A stretch of DNA of 64,000 bases from Endozoicomonas sp. 8E (GTDB lineage Bacteria; Pseudomonadota; Gammaproteobacteria; Pseudomonadales; Endozoicomonadaceae): positions 3,045,697 through 3,109,696 of the forward strand of contig NZ_CP120717.1 of assembly GCF_032883915.1 (NCBI RefSeq), written 5' to 3'. Shown here one piece after another: positions 61,856 through 64,000 of the stretch (position 1 is the stretch's first letter; each line of letters opens with the position of its first letter). Below the pieces are notes generated by a model. That model saw nothing but the letters and a program-made list of their open reading frames with translations, was not told the origin of the DNA and did no database searches. Position numbers and translations under genes: made by a program.

Positions 61856-62425
61856 TTACTCCTGAGTGGTTGAACTTTGGTTAGTGGCCGTTTTGCAAGT
61901 GTCACTTTGAGCGGGTTGTCCGGTCACCACCAGTTTGAGTTGCCCCACAAAGACTCGTTCATTCTTTTTCTGGCGAGTCAGTTGTCTTTGATACAGAAGA
62001 ATTTCGGCGTTGACAGCTTCTTTCAGTTTGACTTTGCCAGCAGGTTTGCCATTCAGGTCGACGCGGTTTCTGCCTTCCTTGATCGATGATAGGTAGCGGT
62101 CCTGCTGAGTAAAGAGTTTCAGGGCTTTTTTGATGGTACTGACCGGAAATTCACCGGTCTGTTTCATTTCATTATGGATGCCGACTTTAAGGGGGCGCGG
62201 TGAAGCCACTCGAAAGGCTTCAGGCCAGCGTTCCCTGATCAGGCGGAGTGCTTCAGAACTGGATATTTCATCTCTATCGTTAGCTGAAGGCTGTTCATCA
62301 GAAGAAGAAAGGTTACTGCATTGAGTATCTGCCTTTGAAATAGTCAGATCTTCTCTTTCTGCATTGTGCATATTGTGCTCATGACTGATTACTTGAGATG
62401 TTTGTTCTGTACAATTGTACTGCAT
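61856..62425 (-). CDS. proQ: ProQ/FinO-family RNA chaperone
   Basis: 189 residues. A Ser/Asn/Asp-rich N-terminus of about 55 residues precedes the ProQ/FinO domain (about 57-155): [31 protein letters not shown] and [20 protein letters not shown]. It binds structured RNA and sRNAs. The C-terminus is short, without the Tudor-like domain of E. coli ProQ. The start is uncertain; internal Mets exist at residues 19 onward. It is in one transcript with ppiC. Confidence 0.9.
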   Translation of the reverse strand: MQYNCTEQTSQVISHEHNMHNAEREDLTISKADTQCSNLSSSDEQPSANDRDEISSSEALRLIRERWPEAFRVASPRPLKVGIHNEMKQTGEFPVSTIKKALKLFTQQDRYLSSIKEGRNRVDLNGKPAGKVKLKEAVNAEILLYQRQLTRQKKNERVFVGQLKLVVTGQPAQSDTCKTATNQSSTTQE

Positions 62426-62473
62426 TGTGGGCTTCTATTGGTATATTTTGAATCTGAACTTTTGTCTCGTTTA

Positions 62474-62869
62474 TTAATGAATATCAAGGGCTTTGGATTT
62501 CAATACCCCAAAGCTGATCATTTCAAGAGCCTTTTCGTGTGTCGATCTCAAATAGACTGGAGGGGCGACGCCGGCTTCATAGGCTTGTATCCACCTCTGT
62601 GCACACAGACACCATTGATCACCCTCTTTGAGACCGGGAAAGTGGTAAGCCTGATTGGGAGTAATCAGGTCGTTACCCTGTTCGAGGGAAAATTCCAGGA
62701 AATCCCTGGTGACTCTGGCGCAGACAACGTGCTGTCCAATATCATTCCTGTCAGTATGGCAATATCCATCCCGGTAGATTCCGGTGATAGGATCAAGGCA
62801 GCAGGGTTGAAGGGGTTCCCCGAGAACATTTTTTTGATCAGAAGCCGATGCGCTCATGCCATTTTCCAT
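62474..62869 (-). CDS. DUF2237 family protein, copy 2
   Basis: 131 residues from ATG 62869 with AGGA before it. Blocks CCLDPITGIYRDGYCHT, QHVVCARVTRDFLEFS, GNDLITPNQAYHFPGLKEGD, WCLCAQRW and GVAPPVYLRSTHEKAL match the copy at 21939-22322. This copy lies next to proQ in the core region and is probably the resident gene. Function is unknown. Confidence 0.88.
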   Translation of the reverse strand: MENGMSASASDQKNVLGEPLQPCCLDPITGIYRDGYCHTDRNDIGQHVVCARVTRDFLEFSLEQGNDLITPNQAYHFPGLKEGDQWCLCAQRWIQAYEAGVAPPVYLRSTHEKALEMISFGVLKSKALDIH

Positions 62870-63029
62870 AGACAGTCCTGAGGAGAGAGTTAACAGCAGG
62901 TTGCTTCGGCAGTCAATGAAGAATTTTCAGTAAGATCCTGACAGTAAAGAGGGGAGTGTCAGGACCTTGATTTTTATTGTTATTTGCAGACATAGTCGTT
63001 TAGCTTTGTCTAAGACATTACTGCTTGTA

Positions 63030-63287
63030 TCAAGGTCTGATAGATGTGTGGTTTTTTGCCTGTTTGAGCGTCATTTGCAGTGCCTGTTCTCTGGGCAGGA
63101 CTTTGTAAATACTTCTCAGATATTCGGCTTCAAGCTCTAAAGAGTCTTCAGCGTTTATAGAACCTTCTGTCTTTACAGTTTCTTCTAATCTGAGGTTGTT
63201 GAATTCTTGATGTTTTTCTTTCAGTTGCACATTGGCTCTGAGGTATTTCAGATAAGCTTCCATGTGACTTTGTTCAGGTTTGCTCAT
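63030..63287 (-). CDS. Small hypothetical protein
   Basis: 85 residues: acidic and helical (AYLKYLRANVQLKEKHQEFN, LELEAEYLRSIYKVLPREQA). No motif or membrane helix. It may be a small regulator; no family is recognised. Ribosome site weak. Confidence 0.4.
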   Translation of the reverse strand: MSKPEQSHMEAYLKYLRANVQLKEKHQEFNNLRLEETVKTEGSINAEDSLELEAEYLRSIYKVLPREQALQMTLKQAKNHTSIRP

Positions 63288-63814
63288 TCTTGTTCCAAAT
63301 CGCCTTGGTCGAAAAATGCGTGTTTAGCTAAAAAGTGATCTGTTTGAGCTAAACGTATTTTCAACATTAAAAATAATGAATCCTATTCAACTGTTGTCCT
63401 GACATCCTTTCTTCGGACGGGCTGCCCGTTGTGAGAGTGTGATATGCACAGCGCGTGCCAATGATAGAGGGGTGGGTATTAATACCTATTCTGGTGCGTT
63501 TTTTCTTTGTATGGGGTGAGTGCGTAAGTGGCTTTTTTGGGTTGTTCTTCACAGTGCTACGTTACGATTGGGATCGCGGGTTACACATTGTTCCAGGGTG
63601 AATCCCGTCGGCGAGTGCTTTTTCTCATTGGTTTGACAGATTTTTGTCACTACGAATCTTACGGGCAACCACCCATTAATGAAATCTGCTCTTTGTCGGC
63701 CAGCCAGACCTCCTGTTTGCCTGATCGTTTGTAGCGCTCTTTAGTCCTTATATAGCCAATAGTTTTGTTTCCCTTGGACATTGTCCCCAGAGCGCAGCTG
63801 AAGACGAGGATATT
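63288..63814. other. 527-bp gap
   Basis: No gene supported. It may contain the promoter for the partial gene at the right edge. I see no tRNA or riboswitch that I can support. Confidence 0.35.
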
Positions 63815-64000
63815 ATGCATAGATGGGTTGTCATGCTGATTGGATTCACGCTTCACGCCAAGGCTGATAATACTGCCTATATCAACTGGATCGCCGGTTT
63901 ACCTGACCAGGGGATTCCTGTGGAGGACCTGGACTGGCAGCGCCTCGTTGCCAGTCCCTCTCCGGCAGTGCTTCAACAAATGGTTCGTCGGTACGCTCTT
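63815..64000 (+). CDS. Secreted protein, partial, runs off the window
   Basis: The first 62 residues are visible, from ATG 63815 with GACGAGGA upstream. A signal peptide (MHRWVVMLIGFTLHAKA) is followed by DNTAYINWIAGLPDQGIPVE and LDWQRLVASPSPAVLQQMVR. The gene is cut by the window end. The family cannot be named from this piece; it is probably periplasmic or exported. Confidence 0.6.
   Translation, partial: MHRWVVMLIGFTLHAKADNTAYINWIAGLPDQGIPVEDLDWQRLVASPSPAVLQQMVRRYAL

Noticed and set aside
63367..63814. Possible small genes or an RNA near the right edge
   Set aside because: Frames are short, lack ribosome sites and have biased composition. No fold resembling a known riboswitch could be supported.
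1..64000. tRNA or rRNA genes
   Set aside because: I found no complete tRNA cloverleaf or rRNA sequence; only the partial tRNA-like end near 20900.

Overview
The window looks like part of a gammaproteobacterial chromosome. The housekeeping genes (acnB, lon, xni, ppnN, metZ, yfcD-like Nudix, proQ/ppiC, MoxR-DUF58-TgpA) are of gammaproteobacterial type. The heavy load of insertion sequences, decayed prophage, eukaryote-like proteins and palindromic repeats suggests a host-associated marine bacterium of the Endozoicomonas type. That placement is inference from gene content; no rRNA or other phylogenetic marker is present.

Positions 1-30,000 form an accessory island. It starts with the end of a phage tail-protein gene and a small phage protein. 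Then come genes linked to DNA restriction or defence: a membrane Mrr-type nuclease, a GIY-YIG/DUF4357 protein, a DUF262/DUF1524 (GmrSD-like) protein, a large single-chain restriction-modification-specificity gene, a CoiA-like protein, a three-gene GTPase/coiled-coil/GTPase cluster, a RelBE-type toxin-antitoxin pair and a second Mrr nuclease. Among these lie an IS200-like element, a complete IS66 element, fragments of IS21, IS5 and a serine recombinase, a group II intron with its reverse transcriptase, and a collapsed prophage tail module (frameshifted tail-tube gene, interrupted tape-measure gene). The IS66 element sits inside the restriction-modification gene. An 8-bp target duplication lets the original ~1262-residue protein be rebuilt exactly.

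Positions 30,000-34,000 hold a deleted IS66 copy, a secreted pepsin-type aspartic protease (rare in bacteria) and xni. From 34,400 the window is mainly core genome: metZ; the MoxR-DUF58-transglutaminase operon; a macro-domain-like protein; acnB; a hemerythrin-like protein; a Fic protein whose catalytic His is replaced by Gln; ppnN; a Nudix hydrolase; a 1112-residue protein carrying a textbook-looking FFAT motif; lon; small conserved proteins; a thiolase/acyl-CoA dehydrogenase/enoyl-CoA hydratase cluster; and proQ-ppiC. A partial secreted-protein gene runs off the right edge.

A family of mosaic, long-hairpin repeats (four copies, 167-214 bp) lies at the 3' ends of genes in the core part. Three copies have CTAG ends, and in two places the CTAG supplies the stop codon of the adjacent gene. 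The best candidates for something new are the twin-GTPase cluster, the FFAT-bearing protein, the secreted pepsin homologue and this repeat family.
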